Source: Fulvia fulva (taxonomy: Eukaryota > Ascomycota > Dothideomycetes > Mycosphaerellales > Mycosphaerellaceae). Taken from it: DNA of 64,000 nucleotides. Below are positions 31,998-43,293 of this stretch, piece after piece (position 1 is the stretch's first letter; every line of letters starts with the position of its first letter). The DNA is taken from assembly GCF_020509005.1 (NCBI RefSeq), contig NC_063015.1, positions 2,976,001 to 3,040,000 of the forward strand. Direction: 5' to 3'. Under the pieces are notes generated by a model. The model did not search any database. It was not told where the DNA came from and saw only the letters and a list, made by a program, of their open reading frames with translations. Position numbers and translations under genes: made by a program.

Positions 31998-32373
31998 AGG
32001 TGCGGATAAGACTGGTAGAGATGGCAAGACCCATGCCAGGGAATCTCTATTACAAGAGGTCGGTTAGAGCCACCTTCAAGGCTCTGACAGACGAGTTGTG
32101 CGATGACGCCGTAGCCAGAATACTTGAGCTTAGTGCATCTCTGTCGTATCCTTCTCAATGTTCCTCTGCTCCAGATTCTGCTCAGAGCATCGCGTTCTCA
32201 TCTGTCGCCCAGCGGAGGGGTACTCCGTATGTTTCCATGTACCAACCAGGCTCTTTCCGCGTGCTCACGTCCTTCTCCATTATGCTCGGTCGTGTGCGAT
32301 CCAGAATGTCGGTATCCACATTATGCCATCCCACCATCGTGACCATTCCATATCATCCACTGCTTCCAAACAA
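31998..32373. other. Intergenic between convergent genes
   Basis: 3' flanks of the membrane protein gene (plus) and the DMAC1-like gene (minus). Overlapping frames here look like shadows. Confidence 0.55.
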
Positions 32374-32715
32374 TCAATTCCTCAACCTATAAACCCCCAG
32401 CCCCACCATAACCGCACTCGTAACCAAAATCGCTCCCTTTCGTGCCTGAATCCCGAACCTCGTCCCGCTCTTCACGATCTCATAGTCCCTCTCACGCAAT
32501 TGTTTCATCCCCGAGTGCCATGTGTAGATGCCGAGGCCTGTGAATGCAGCAGATCCTAGATAATATTCAGCAAGACGGTCAATCTGAGTAGGATCCAGTG
32601 AAGGCATACCCATTAGTCTGCAAGGTAAGCAGTCGTCGTACTGGGCGGTCTGTTCTTTGAGGACATCGTTGAGGGGAGTTTGGTCTTTGAGTTCCTTGAG
32701 GCTTGGCTGAGGCAT
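32374..32715 (-). CDS. DMAC1-like small mitochondrial membrane protein
   Basis: I assign complement(join(32374..32555, 32610..32715)), 95 aa. The DCLPCR motif followed by Gly-Ser-Ala-Ala-Phe-Thr-Gly-Leu-Gly and a YTWHSG segment matches the distal membrane-arm assembly complex protein 1-like domain, found in small inner-membrane proteins of mitochondria. A second hydrophobic helix (AILVTSAVMVGLGVY) lies near the C-terminus. The 54-nt intron (GTATGC..ATCTAG) is a multiple of three with no stop codon, so the retained form would read as 113 aa with an 18-residue insertion exactly inside the conserved CR..G-x-x-x-F-x-GLG core. The spliced form fits the family better. Confidence 0.78.
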   Translation of the reverse strand: MPQPSLKELKDQTPLNDVLKEQTAQYDDCLPCRLMGMPSLDPTQIDRLAEYYLGSAAFTGLGIYTWHSGMKQLRERDYEIVKSGTRFGIQARKGAILVTSAVMVGLGVYRLRN

Positions 32716-33230
32716 TGTGGCGATAAGACGGGAGAGTCGGTCGCAGGTGTATGTGAAAGTGGGGATGAAGTCCGGTAAGATGAGGTGAGGCTTTGGGGTG
32801 CACGGGCACCTTCACGAAACGGCATTTGGAGAACAACAGCACATTGCTATATCGACAGTCGAGGTTATGTTGCTCGGTTTATATCAAGATCTCGTCGGGT
32901 GTACCGCCCTCTAAGCTAAACACCAAAGGCTGATAGTGGACACAATTGAAAGTTGGCCTGGAAGCCTGATGGTAACATTTACGCAGCATCCAAGCACATA
33001 GAGATGTGCCCACGGCATGTATTCATTGCCTAATCGCTCGTCGCTAAGTCATCAAGCCATGTCAAAATCATGCCCTTTCACAGACGCCAGGCAGTTCCCA
33101 GGACCTTTATAAAGGCCTCAGCCCTGCCTGCCCATTATGAAAGAAGCCCCGTTGCCAAATCCGAGTGTTTCTCGTATCCTCAAAACCACCCCGCAGTATC
33201 CTGGCCCTGTCCGCAGTATCCCTCTGCCCT
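32716..33230. other. Intergenic
   Basis: Upstream of the DMAC1-like gene and downstream of MBF1 (both minus strand). No gene seen. Confidence 0.55.
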
Positions 33231-33757
33231 CTACTTCTTCTTCGGTCCAAGCATCGGCTCACCAATGTTGCTGCCAGTCAGCCGCACATTCGCAGCCTTC
33301 TGGAGCTTCAGCACAACATCCATGCTCGGGAAGTCAGCGCCCTTCCTCTCGAGTGCCGCCACTGCGGCAACGTCGACGTTGGCTTTCGCGGCGAGGTCCT
33401 TCTGGGTCATGGTGGCTCCCTTCTGGTTCTTCAGCTTCGTGCGGGCTTCGGAGAGGGCCTTGGCGACTTCGTCGGGGACCTTCTTGGTGGCGACCGGACC
33501 ATCTGCGCGGTCGACCTTGGTGAGGCGTTGACCTTCTGGGTTGCCACTTGCCTGATGTGTTGTTAGCATATGCGGTGGAGGAGAAGCTTGGGTTGTCTTA
33601 CGTTTGCGGTCGCGAACTTCTTGTCAGTGGAAACGACAGCTCCTGTCCGCTGGGCTGCGTTGAGTGCACTCTTGCCTCGGATCGTGGTCTCGCGCTGCGC
33701 TGTGCCTGGTCCGCGGACCTTGGAGCCGATCTTGGTGGTGCTCTCCCAGTCATCCAT
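33231..33757 (-). CDS. MBF1: Multiprotein-bridging factor 1
   Basis: Transcriptional coactivator that bridges bZIP activators and TBP. I assign complement(join(33231..33551, 33602..33757)), 158 aa. It starts [11 protein letters not shown], typical of the family, then [24 protein letters not shown] in the N-terminal MBF1 domain. A 50-nt intron (GTAAGA..CATCAG) in phase 0 falls after KKFATAN. The C-terminal half is a helix-turn-helix (about residues 90-145: [12 protein letters not shown], then [24 protein letters not shown]). The C-terminus is basic (GPKKK). The recognition-helix part is rather divergent from the animal consensus. Assignment is firm. Confidence 0.93.
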
Positions 33758-34305
33758 TGTGTCGGTTGGTCTGAGGTGGTGGTAGTGTTTGTGATGTGAA
33801 GTTAAGTGTAAGAGTCTGCGGTCGAGAGCACTGTCGAGTCGGATATGCAGTGTTAGTGGTGTATGTGGTTGTCAAGAAGAATGACTGTCGCGTGCGTGAG
33901 ATGGATGACTAGGTATGAGGGACAATTATGGCGGCGTGTTAATGACGCAGTGCAGGGGTCCGCTTTCCGCACGTTTCTAGCGCCTGGCGCCGTATGACTG
34001 GCAGGCACGAGCCAGACCAGTCACTCAGTAAGCAGAACACACATGTGGCAGTGACTGTGTACACAAAGCTGCATATGTTCAAACTCTTATGCATAATGAT
34101 TGCGCTACGTATCGCGTCTGGGGGTATATGGTTCTCAAGAATGTGTTAAGTCCTCCCTCATAATATCCCACCTCGAGGTCCGCCTGGTTGCAGAACGCTG
34201 CGAAGCTCCACCGCTATGCTGTCCCAAATGACTATCATCCCTCGTGATGCACGCCCTCAATGCACTATGCCTTAACATCATGGTCACGCCGACAAAAGAA
34301 AGCCC
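33758..34305. other. Intergenic
   Basis: Upstream of MBF1 and downstream of the HAPSTR1-like gene, both on the minus strand. No coding content recognised. Confidence 0.55.
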
Positions 34306-35178
34306 TCAAACATGCCGCCCTCGCTTGCCACCTCTGCCATTGCCATTACCGTCCTTGCGATCTCCGCCCTCATTGAGTCCAGAGATGTCGAAAAAATCCG
34401 AGTAGGGCATCTTTCGCTTGTTTCCTGCTCCAGAACCGAGATTGAAGTTCAACGTCGGCATCCGATTATCGTTCCGCTTGTTCGAGTTCCCGTGCCTGCT
34501 GTTGCGTGCTGGTCTGGATATGATGCGAACTGTCTCTGTACTTGATGGTGTTGAAGAGTTGTTGAGGTCATGCTGTGGGCTGTTCGTGCCGTCCATGTCC
34601 ATGCCTGCGTCTCTGTCGTGGTTGGTTGGGTACGCATGCGTTGACTGAAACGTGAATTCGCTCTGCTGGGGCAATGTTGCTTGGTGCTGTGCAAGTGCTT
34701 GTGGAGGCTCCGACACTACGCGGCGGTGTTGGGAGAGACTTTCATCCTCGGTGAGATCGCTGCTCGTAGTTGCCAGTGGATGTGGCCGCCGCTGTACTTC
34801 GGGACTTGAGCTTCTTTCATCTTGTGCATCTTCTTCTTTGGTCACCGTGCTGTTGTTGTCTTCTTCATCTGTCATGGTCGTGGCTGTCCCAGAGCTTTGT
34901 CTCAATACCGCTCCTTCTCCTTCCACCCGCTCATGTGCCCACTGCCGAACTCTCCAGCCCTCCCCATCCATAAGTCCTAGGTTCTCCTTGTCCAGGAATG
35001 CGAGTAAATCATCCAGCGCATCCTGGTATCCAGCTTTCCGAGCTACCTCCTGACTCTTGGCCGCAGTCTTGTACAAGTTAGTGACCGACAGAGCTGCGGC
35101 CTTGAAATCCGAGAGCAGATCCATCGTGGGCTCGTTCCGCCTAGGCAGCGAGGTCGAGAGATTTCGCATGGAATCCAT
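34306..35178 (-). CDS. Possible HAPSTR1/TAPR1-like (DUF4588-type) protein
   Basis: A single exon encodes 290 aa from ATG 35178. The longer frame to 35388 opens only with TTG and has no ATG before this one. Residues 18-85 contain the conserved part: SDFKAAALSVTNLYKTA, then GYQDALDDLLAFLDKE and EGWRVRQWAHERV. The AA-x-x-VTNLYK and GYQ..D.LA patterns resemble the animal C16orf72/HAPSTR1 (TAPR1) family, a stress-response regulator that works with the HUWE1 ubiquitin ligase. The rest is disordered, acidic and Ser/Gln/Asn-rich, ending in a Gly/Arg-basic tail (RGGKRGRH) that may direct nuclear entry. The link to HAPSTR1 is by eye and needs profile confirmation; a real conserved fungal gene is likely either way. 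Confidence 0.65.
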   Translation of the reverse strand: MDSMRNLSTSLPRRNEPTMDLLSDFKAAALSVTNLYKTAAKSQEVARKAGYQDALDDLLAFLDKENLGLMDGEGWRVRQWAHERVEGEGAVLRQSSGTATTMTDEEDNNSTVTKEEDAQDERSSSPEVQRRPHPLATTSSDLTEDESLSQHRRVVSEPPQALAQHQATLPQQSEFTFQSTHAYPTNHDRDAGMDMDGTNSPQHDLNNSSTPSSTETVRIISRPARNSRHGNSNKRNDNRMPTLNFNLGSGAGNKRKMPYSDFFDISGLNEGGDRKDGNGNGRGGKRGRHV

Positions 35179-35765
35179 AGTTGTCTGACAAGAAGGTAAA
35201 GAGCGTGGCTGCGTAGTAGCGAATGTTGTAGATGTGGGCCTTCTGATAGAGTGGGCCAGCAAGGTTGTGATGGTGACACAGTCAGGTGCAGTGAGACGAT
35301 GATGGCGATTGTTTCGGATCGGCGTGCAGGCTACAGCCGATCGATGGCGGTCGGAGCAGTCGGTACAGATTGGTGGATTTGATGACAAGTGAATGGTGGT
35401 CGAGTCAACGGCGGTCGAGGGAGCAGAATGGACTGCTTTCCTTTGTGGTGTGGGACAGGGAAAGTGTTGTCGGGGTGGCCTTTCTCTGCCCGGAACTACC
35501 TCCTACCACTAGTCTACGACTGCGGGGCGGCCAGCGCACGTGCGCGGTCAAAAGCCAGGATGTGTTGTGAGCGTGCCACGTGCGTGCGTCACCGAACAAC
35601 ATGCGCCTCGCCGAGCCTGCCGCTGGAATAATCACTGCCTGCCTGCCTGCCTGCCTGCCTGCCGCGAATCAGTCAATTGATGACAACTGAATGAATGGAC
35701 GACTGACACGACCTGATGAGCAGATTGTAGCATACCAACAGACTTAATCAACACCCGCGACCAGC
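35179..35765. promoter_or_regulatory. Divergent upstream region
   Basis: 587 nt between the HAPSTR1-like gene (minus) and the CH-domain gene (plus), so both promoters are here. It contains the CTGC microsatellite listed separately. Confidence 0.5.
35635..35663 (+). repeat. CTGC tetranucleotide microsatellite, about 7 copies
   Basis: CTGC repeats without interruption from 35635 to 35663 (7.25 copies), about 100 nt upstream of the CH-domain gene. Copy number is likely to vary between isolates. Confidence 0.95.
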
Positions 35766-37847
35766 ATGGCATCTGTCTCAAACCTCGACCAGGATGTCAG
35801 GAACCTCAGACTGTCGCGATACACACCGCAGGCTGCCAATGAGGCCCGCGTATGGGTGGAGAACACTTTGGGTACATCTCTACCAAGTGGCGACCTGCTC
35901 GATGCGCTGGAAGATGGTGTTGCACTATGCAAACTGGCGAATCTGGCAATCCAACCACAACATGGCGCGATCAAGTTCAAGGCCAGCGGGATGCCCTTCA
36001 TCCAGATGGAGAACATCAGCCACTTCCTCAAGGCTTGCGAGATGCCGCCGCTCAACATGCCAGCTCACGACCGCTTCCTGACTGTCGACCTGTTCGAGCA
36101 AAAGGACCCTGCCCAGGTGCTGCAATGTCTTGGGGCCTTCAGTAGACAGGCGCACAAGATCAACCCATCCCGCTTTCCGACTACACTTGGTGCGAAGAAG
36201 ACTGCTCCTGGTATCGCGCCATCTGTCACGGGTACTGGCTATACAAATGGAGGCAGCTTCCGACGACCGGCAAGTCCGACGAAGCCATCTGCAGCCATGC
36301 CCGCAACAGCTCGTGCTATGAGTCCTTCCTACACCGGCGGATCTCAGAGCTCCCAAAGCTCGGCAAAATCGCCGAGTGGCCCTGTTAGTAGCTGGAGCAA
36401 GAGAAGTGATGAGGGATCAACTGCACCAGCCTGGAACATCCATCAATACGGCTACATGGGCGGAGCGTCACAAGGTAACCAGGGCATCAGCTTTGGCGCG
36501 AGGCGACAGATTACTAGTCAGGCGCCTTCAGTGCCGAGCTTAGCCGAGAAGGAGAAGCTTCGCAAGGAGAAAGAGGCCGAAGCGGAACGTCAGAGACAAC
36601 AGCAGGCTGAAGATCAGGAGCGAGCGAGAAGGACTGCGGAAGAAGAGGAGCGTCAGGCACAAATTGATGAGGAGAGAAGGTGGGAAGAGGAGACGAGGAA
36701 GCAAAGGGAAGCAGAACGCAGGCGTTTGGACGACCAGAAGCGGGAGTGGGAAGAGCAGGAAAGACGATGGAAAGAAGAAGAGGAAGTAAGGAGGCGAGAG
36801 GATGCTGCGTTACAAGCCAGCATGTCTGTGAAGAAGCCACCGGAGAAGCCAAGGGTTCCGAGCTCAGGTATACTGCGAGGTCAGACATTAGCCGAATACC
36901 AGAAAGAGCAGGCAGCGCTGGCGAGAAGTACCGATGGATCAGCAGAGCCGGTCGAAACACTTGAACAGAAGCGCGTGAAAGAGCTTGAGAGGCAGCTTGA
37001 AGAAGCACGAGAGAGAGAAAGACAGTACCAAGCCGAGCGCGAGGAACGATTACGCAGAGAAGGTTCAAAGGACGGCTCTCGCCCAAGCACAGCTGAGGCG
37101 TCAAGACCAGAAAGCTCACACGAGAGCGAGGTCAGCTGGGCGGGCGATGAGCGAGATTATCTTCGAAAGCAATGGCAAGACAACCAGTCCTCTAGGCCAA
37201 CATCCTCAGCTCAAGTCGGAGTGGGAGCCCAAAGACCTCTTCCATCAGAACCGAAGGAAGCACCAAACCTACCACAACGAACATTGCCCGACCCAGCTCC
37301 AGAAGAACCAGAAGGCGCTGCCGCACCACCTCCCTCTCTGCCACTGAGAACACAGCCCATCAACAACTCCCCCTTCGCCTCGCGACCACACCCAAAACCA
37401 GCTCCGATCCCAGAACCTCACGAACCAGAACAACGCAAACCCAACCGAACCGATCACTTCCTTTCCTCAAGCACGGCCCCCTCCGCCACCACTCTGCGCA
37501 TCTCCTCCGCCCAAGAAGCCGGCGACACCTCTCTCGAACAGTCCCAACTGCGCGACTCCCGCATCGCCTCCCAGCAAAAGACCAAAGCTGGCGGCTGGGC
37601 GAGTAAGTCTCTCCTCGAACGCGAAATGGAGCGCGAGCGCGAAAGGCAGAAGGAGTGGGAGACGAATCAGCAAGCGAGCAAATCTGCGACGAGGGATACG
37701 ACGCAGGGGACTGGTGAGGGACAGAGCTGGGATGTGAATCAGTACGGGTTTGTTGGCGGTGATAGTCAGAATCGAGGCAGCAGTGTGGGTAGTGGGATTA
37801 ATTTTGGGGGCAGGAGACAGATCACTGGTCCGAGGCCTATGAAGTGA
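35766..37847 (+). CDS. Calponin-homology domain protein with two calponin-like repeats and coiled coil
   Basis: A single exon encodes 693 aa. A type-3 calponin-homology domain lies at about residues 22-135 (ARVWVENTLG, DLLDALEDGVALCKLAN, FLKACEM, VDLFEQKDPAQVLQCL). A calponin-like repeat follows at about 222-248 (WNIHQYGYMGG..GISFGARRQIT), and a second one forms the extreme C-terminus at about 654-693 (WDVNQYGFVGG..INFGGRRQITG). Between them are Glu/Arg/Lys-rich coiled coils (about 258-360 and 390-440) and a Pro-rich linker. Yeast Scp1 (transgelin), the short relative, has only the CH and one repeat. Actin cross-linking or cytoskeletal scaffolding is inferred. The coiled coil inserted between the two repeats makes it an elongated version. 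Confidence 0.9.
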   Translation: MASVSNLDQDVRNLRLSRYTPQAANEARVWVENTLGTSLPSGDLLDALEDGVALCKLANLAIQPQHGAIKFKASGMPFIQMENISHFLKACEMPPLNMPAHDRFLTVDLFEQKDPAQVLQCLGAFSRQAHKINPSRFPTTLGAKKTAPGIAPSVTGTGYTNGGSFRRPASPTKPSAAMPATARAMSPSYTGGSQSSQSSAKSPSGPVSSWSKRSDEGSTAPAWNIHQYGYMGGASQGNQGISFGARRQITSQAPSVPSLAEKEKLRKEKEAEAERQRQQQAEDQERARRTAEEEERQAQIDEERRWEEETRKQREAERRRLDDQKREWEEQERRWKEEEEVRRREDAALQASMSVKKPPEKPRVPSSGILRGQTLAEYQKEQAALARSTDGSAEPVETLEQKRVKELERQLEEARERERQYQAEREERLRREGSKDGSRPSTAEASRPESSHESEVSWAGDERDYLRKQWQDNQSSRPTSSAQVGVGAQRPLPSEPKEAPNLPQRTLPDPAPEEPEGAAAPPPSLPLRTQPINNSPFASRPHPKPAPIPEPHEPEQRKPNRTDHFLSSSTAPSATTLRISSAQEAGDTSLEQSQLRDSRIASQQKTKAGGWASKSLLEREMERERERQKEWETNQQASKSATRDTTQGTGEGQSWDVNQYGFVGGDSQNRGSSVGSGINFGGRRQITGPRPMK

Positions 37848-38099
37848 AGCGAAGGGATTGATGATACACATGAGCGTTTATGAAGGGATGGGATAGAAAC
37901 GCATGCTGCGTTTGCAGATTATGGATCATGTCTATTCCGCTGGGCAACTCTCATCGGCCCCATGCAAATGCTCGATGTTCTTCGCCTCCTCTATTGTTCT
38001 ATGCTCAATGCAACACTCGGGTATCAGCAATGCAATGCAGGTCTATGTTGTCGCTAAGGATCATCGTTCATGCTATCTTCTTCTTCCCGACTGCGGTTC

Positions 38100-40886
38100 T
38101 TAGAACCACCCACGCTCGTTCCCTCTCGCGATGATTGTGCCGAGAACATCAACTGCGCCACTGTTAAGGCCGCAGTTGTGCGGGTCCTGCTTTTGTATCT
38201 TCGATCTCGTCCAAAGGAGAATGTTCAGTACATCGTTCCATTTCATGCCGATAGTACTTGCGTTGAGGATCAGGCCTGCCGCAGCTGAGTCGAGTGCCTC
38301 TAGCGGTACCTGAGGAACGTTTGGAGTAGGAATTGAGAGTCGTGGCTGGACCTCCTCGATCTTGGTGGCATGGACTCGTGCCCAGATGACAAGTGCCGCG
38401 AGATAGGTGGCCCACTCCTGGAAGAGAAGGCCAGTCTTCGGGAAATCTTGATGAACTGATAATATGGCGAAGGCGTGGTTCAGCGCTTCCTGAACGGGAG
38501 GCTGTTCACCATAGCTGAAAGGCCTGGCTGCCCACTGCCTGGCTTCGATCTGTGCTGCTGTGTACTCGGCTTGCGTGCCGAGTTTTTCGGCAAGTATCCA
38601 GCTCTCGCCTGCGACAGCAAGCAAGTCTCTGATCGGCGTGTTGCTGCAGAGCACGAACGTATGGTATGCTAATCGCACACGAGGTGTCAAGTTGGCCGTA
38701 AGTGCGATAGGGAAGTCTTCGCAGCAGTCAGCCCAACCGTTTAGATCCTTTGGTGCGTCAAAGCGGCAAGCCATGAGGAGCATCGATCTGAATGGATCCA
38801 CGTGCTCTCCCATGGGCTCAGGTATGAACTGGAGGTCCTGCAACGCTTGTGACGTTCGCTCGTATTGCCCGCTAGGCGGCATGCCAGCAACTGCGTCCCA
38901 CTCGTTCTGAGATGTAGGATATGGCAAGTTCAGAACAGTGTTGTTGAAGCAGGTCGTTGGCTGTCGGCCGAAGAAAGTGCTATACTGCTGCTCCAGCACG
39001 TAGCAAACCAGTAACAAGCGCTGTCTACAGGCTGTTTCGGTGAACAATTCATCGCTGAAGCTGCCGGCTACTAGCATCTCTGGCGACGGCGAGGACATGA
39101 AGGCAACAGTGTCGTTCGACAATAGGCTGTACACATTCTCGAAATGCTTCGACAACCTCAGCGGGGGACGTCGTGACTTGAAAAGAGAGAAAACCTCCAC
39201 TAGCACGATAGCCTGCATATCGCAGACACGGTAGGCGTGAGCTTCGGAGATCATCCTCTATATGTGAAGTTAGCGCTGGATATCCTTGTCAATCAACCGC
39301 AAGATCCGTCACCTACCTGTTTAAGTACTTTGACACATTTCTCGTGGATTGTGCGGGCATTGGATAAGTCGGTCCTGTGTCCTGACGCTTGTCCGCCAAG
39401 GGCCAGTATCGCTGCGCGTAGCAAAGGATTTGCCGCGTCGTGATCAAAGGTGGGCTTGTGTATGATGGGAAACAGCTCGTGCACCTGGCTCCAGTAGGCT
39501 GCAAGGTATTGCTGGTGCATCGGGTAAGGTGTGATATCCTCGTTTCCTTGGCGACACCCGAGCAAGATGTCCAGCATGTTCAGTTCACTGTGTTCCATAA
39601 GGTCTCTAACCTCTGCAGTCGCGGAGTGCGGGTCACAGCAGGCTAGGTCTGCTGTGTATTCCGGTGTAGGGTATCCAAGGCTACCCACGAGCGAGCCTGC
39701 ATCAGGGAAATACTGTGTCTCGCATACAGGTTGGCTTGACCATCGTTGGATCTGTGTCGAAGAGCCGACTGAGACAGGCGACCTCGAGGTACTATAAGGT
39801 TGACCATAGCCAAGGAACGAAGTGTCAGAGAAGTTCCTTGCGCGTGCCATCTGTGGCTGGTAGAAGAAGACATCAGCAGCCTCGTCGCTAGACTCGTAGT
39901 CGTAATTGTATCCCGTGGGTGACAGGGGAGGGGTCGGTTCCCAAGGGTTGGTGAATGATCCGAATCCCTCGGGGCCGTTAGTCGTCAGGGGTACGCCTGA
40001 ACGAAGCTCGTTTGGCGGTATGGGCACCCGCTTTGGGGTCCTGAAGGAAGTGAGTCAGCCGCCACGAGCTGAAAAAGAGACTATGCGAAAATTATGACAG
40101 GAGTAGGCGCAAGTAGGGTACTGGGCCCTTGGAGGACCTGCAGCGGTTTCTGAGTGCAGTATACAACGAAGGTGCATTGAAGCTTTGAAAGCGAGATTGG
40201 GACGAAAATGTAGAAAGTTGGTACCTTGAGGCTGAGCTCGATTGATGAGGCACACTGCCTGAAGTCTCTTGTTGCAGATCTGGAGCAACGACAGAAGTCT
40301 CTGTTGTGGCGCGCAGCGAGTCGCTTGCTTGCGAAGAGCCTGGCAGAAGACGGCCGAACTCCGCTGAAGAACTCCGACTTCCAATGGACTGACGTCGACT
40401 CGGCGGATTGAGAGGGTCGTTATGTCGTGCTTTATGGCGCACCAAGAGGTCTTCCCGATAGAAAGATCTGCCGCAACTAGGCCAGTCACAAGGGTAAGCA
40501 CCAGGTTTGTGGTTCTGCTGGTGGCGCCTCAAGTGCTCAGCGCGGGTATAAGTCTTGCCGCACTCTTCGCAGTGGTGAATACGCTGGCCCTTGGTCGCCT
40601 TGCTGACTCGGCCTGTGCGTGTGTATTTGATCGAGCCTGAATTGGAGCGCTCGGGAGGCGTCGAAGAACGATACATATCAGCAGTGTCTCGGGAGGAGCC
40701 ACGGAGTCCTTGGGGGCGGATCAATGTATCGCGGCCTCTCATGCTTGGGGTCTCATCACCTGGCTGTTGGCCGGGGCTTTGTGAGGATTGTGATGGTTGG
40801 CGTTGACGTTTGCCAGTCTCAGACGTGTTGTCGTGCCTTGGTATGGAGGATGTGAGTTCCGCAGGGTCGGGCACCTCGGACGGCAT
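38100..40886 (-). CDS. Two C2H2 zinc fingers plus fungal_trans domain transcription factor
   Basis: I assign complement(join(38100..39257, 39317..40040, 40225..40886)), 847 aa. The last intron (59 nt, donor GTAGGT, branch CTAAC, acceptor ATATAG) is firm. For the first intron two in-phase donors exist, at 40224 (GTACCA) or 40137 (GTCCTC, giving 876 aa), both using acceptor CTTCAG at 40041. Two classical fingers lie at residues C106-C109-H122-H126 and C133-C138-H151-H155 (HHCEECGKTYTRAEHLRRH, then CDWPSCGRSFYREDLLVRH). The C-terminal half (HQQYLAAYWSQVHELFPIIHKPTF onward) is the fungal-specific transcription factor domain. The ATG at 40886 is the first in frame; upstream there is only TTG. Targets unknown. 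Confidence 0.88.
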
Positions 40887-43293
40887 GGTGGCAGGCCCGG
40901 GATATAATGCTATACATGTAGCCAAGTAGAGGGTAAATGCAGGTCCACCACCGCCTCAGAGAGCTCTGACCATTAAGACGCCGAAGAGCTGGTGGCAGCC
41001 AAAGTTGGTGTGAAGTTGCCGTGGCGTTAACGCCATGTCCCGGCGTTTCAGTCGATGCGATTGAGCAGTGAGGCAAACGATCTAGGACCAAGGAACGGGA
41101 GTGCCAGGCGGGAATGCAGGTCAGTGCAATAACATTAGAAATCCAACAAGATGAGGGCGGATATCCCTGCCTCAGGGAAAGAGGACTAGTCGAGAGGGCG
41201 ATGGTGGGCGGAAGATGGAGTGAAGTCCAGAGGTCGCGGGCGGCATCGCGTGTGCTAGTGGCATAGGCCGAACGACTTACCTCGCGATCCTTTGACGTGT
41301 GCTCTGAAACCCTAGGCCAGGCACCGTGCTTCAAGCCACCATGAAGATGCGCACATGGCGCTCCCCGAACGGGTGGAACAATCGCCCGACGATCAAAAGC
41401 CAGCAGCACAGGCGAGGCAAGAGGTCAGTTGAACGCGGAGAAGAATGCGAAGGATGCGCGCTATGTAGTGCTAGGCTATGCTGATACATGTATGATTAGC
41501 TCTCACGGCGAGGAAAGAACACCCTCTTGCGTCGTCTTCCATGCGGCAGGAGCATGGCACGCATCATTCGCACCTTCCAGAGCCTGAGACAATTGTCATC
41601 GATGCTTACCTGTCGTGCTCCGCTCGGTGGCTTACAGGATTACACAGCCTCCCCATAGTGACTTGCATATTCGAGCCGTCAGTACATGATCTGGAAAGGC
41701 AGATCTCGAATGTAATGCGGACACGCGGAGACCGTCCCTGCGCGAACTTCTTGCCGGGGTTGTCTTCACCGGTCGGACCAGGGGGTGCAGGTGGGCGCTT
41801 ACGAAGTAATGTACAGCATCCACCACTCAATCTTCTACACCACAATGCAACTTCTCGCTCGCCTACCGCGACATAGATACCAATTCCGATCAGTCCTTAC
41901 ATGATCTTATGCTGCACGTCAGCTCGGCGCCTTTACCGTCCGTCCTGTCCACCTCGCTGGGAGCCAATTTTAGGAGCGGGAAATGGCTTGCCAAGTAAGC
42001 CCATCTCGCAGTGAACCTCAACCGACTCGCAGTCCTGTCTGAGGATGCGCTTCTCCCGCCCGCCTGGAGCCGTAGCAGATCTCCATGTGCTCGGCAGATT
42101 TGATCGCATGGCACTGTGGCTAACTTTCACGTTGTTACGTTCTCTAACGCTAGGCGCGAGAACACGCACCGGTTTGAATTGTTGATCATGAGGAGGGATA
42201 GGTTTTCCTCTTGCGAAATGACAATATTGCCTCACCAAAGACAGTGCTGGATCTCCGGGACCTCTCACATTCTCGGCAAGAAGATCTTCGCATCGATGTG
42301 AGGTGGCTGGTCCTCCCAACGATGATTCGAAGGACGTTTAAGCTTTCACTTTACGAAGTGTGCAGGCGAAGGATTTCTGGCATGTTGGCTCTCAGCAAGA
42401 CGGGCCTGTCATTGGACGGGTCCACGTGGATGAGCTTGCCCGAGAGTCTGAGGGATAGTCGCTATGTTCGCGGCGTCCACAGACAGTATGGTCTCAAGCT
42501 GTCACGATAGCTTCGCGAGGGAGAAGCAACTACAGCCGTCTAAGGCGCAGCGATCGTGCAGAACGACAGTTGATGCAGCGCCGGCTGTTCTAATATTATC
42601 TCGAGCTCTGCACAGCTCTACCGAGTTGAACTGCATGCTGACGGCGTGGATGCGGAACGTCCGAGCGAATGCGATCATAACGCATTCGAATTAGAGATGG
42701 GAGCCACAGCAGACCAAGCCTGGCATAATAATATGCGAGTGACACTCCACGATACAACAGCGGAAGAACGACGAGAGCGGTGTGGTAGGTGATCTCGGGG
42801 CTCAACATTGAGCATCGTGGTTCATTGACTGCTCGATCGACGTGCCGCTGTACCAGAGCAGGGTCAATCAGTGCAATGCTCTTAAAGGCCGTGTGAGTGC
42901 AAGGCAGAGTATGGATTGTATCGTTGTTGTCACGGTCCATTGCAAAGTTGGCGACATGCATGGCGCAATCGATGGCCGTCATCGGAGCAGCATGGACTTG
43001 TGTCCGCAACAAACGGTCTGGATCATCTTAGCAGAACCAACCAACATCTCCAAAGATCCGTGGTCATGGTGGATGTACTTCGGACTCAGTCTGTATGATT
43101 CAATATCGTGCTCACATAGAACACACCACTTGCACTCACAGTAGAGAGAGTCGTACGTTCCTGCAACATCGGAGACAGCTGCCGCCGCTGCGTGCGCATG
43201 ACTTTTGGCAGGTCATGTTTCAACGCCACCCAGCACGCGAGTTGCAGACATCATCAACACTAAGTCGCTCATCATTCACCACAACTGCCAAAC
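40887..43293. other. Long intergenic region between divergent genes
   Basis: About 2.4 kb between the C2H2 factor (minus) and the F-box-like gene (plus). The part next to 40886 should hold the promoter of the regulator. I found no frame with family features; the largest (196 codons, minus, 40819-41409) overlaps the regulator start and is Ser/Pro/His-rich noise. Confidence 0.5.

Noticed and set aside
35635..35663. CTGC repeat as a CRISPR-like or functional array
   Set aside because: Plain tetranucleotide microsatellite with no spacers; eukaryotic context.
36514..37119. 201-codon minus-strand frame
   Set aside because: Leu/Ser/Pro-rich shadow of the coiled-coil region of the CH-domain gene.
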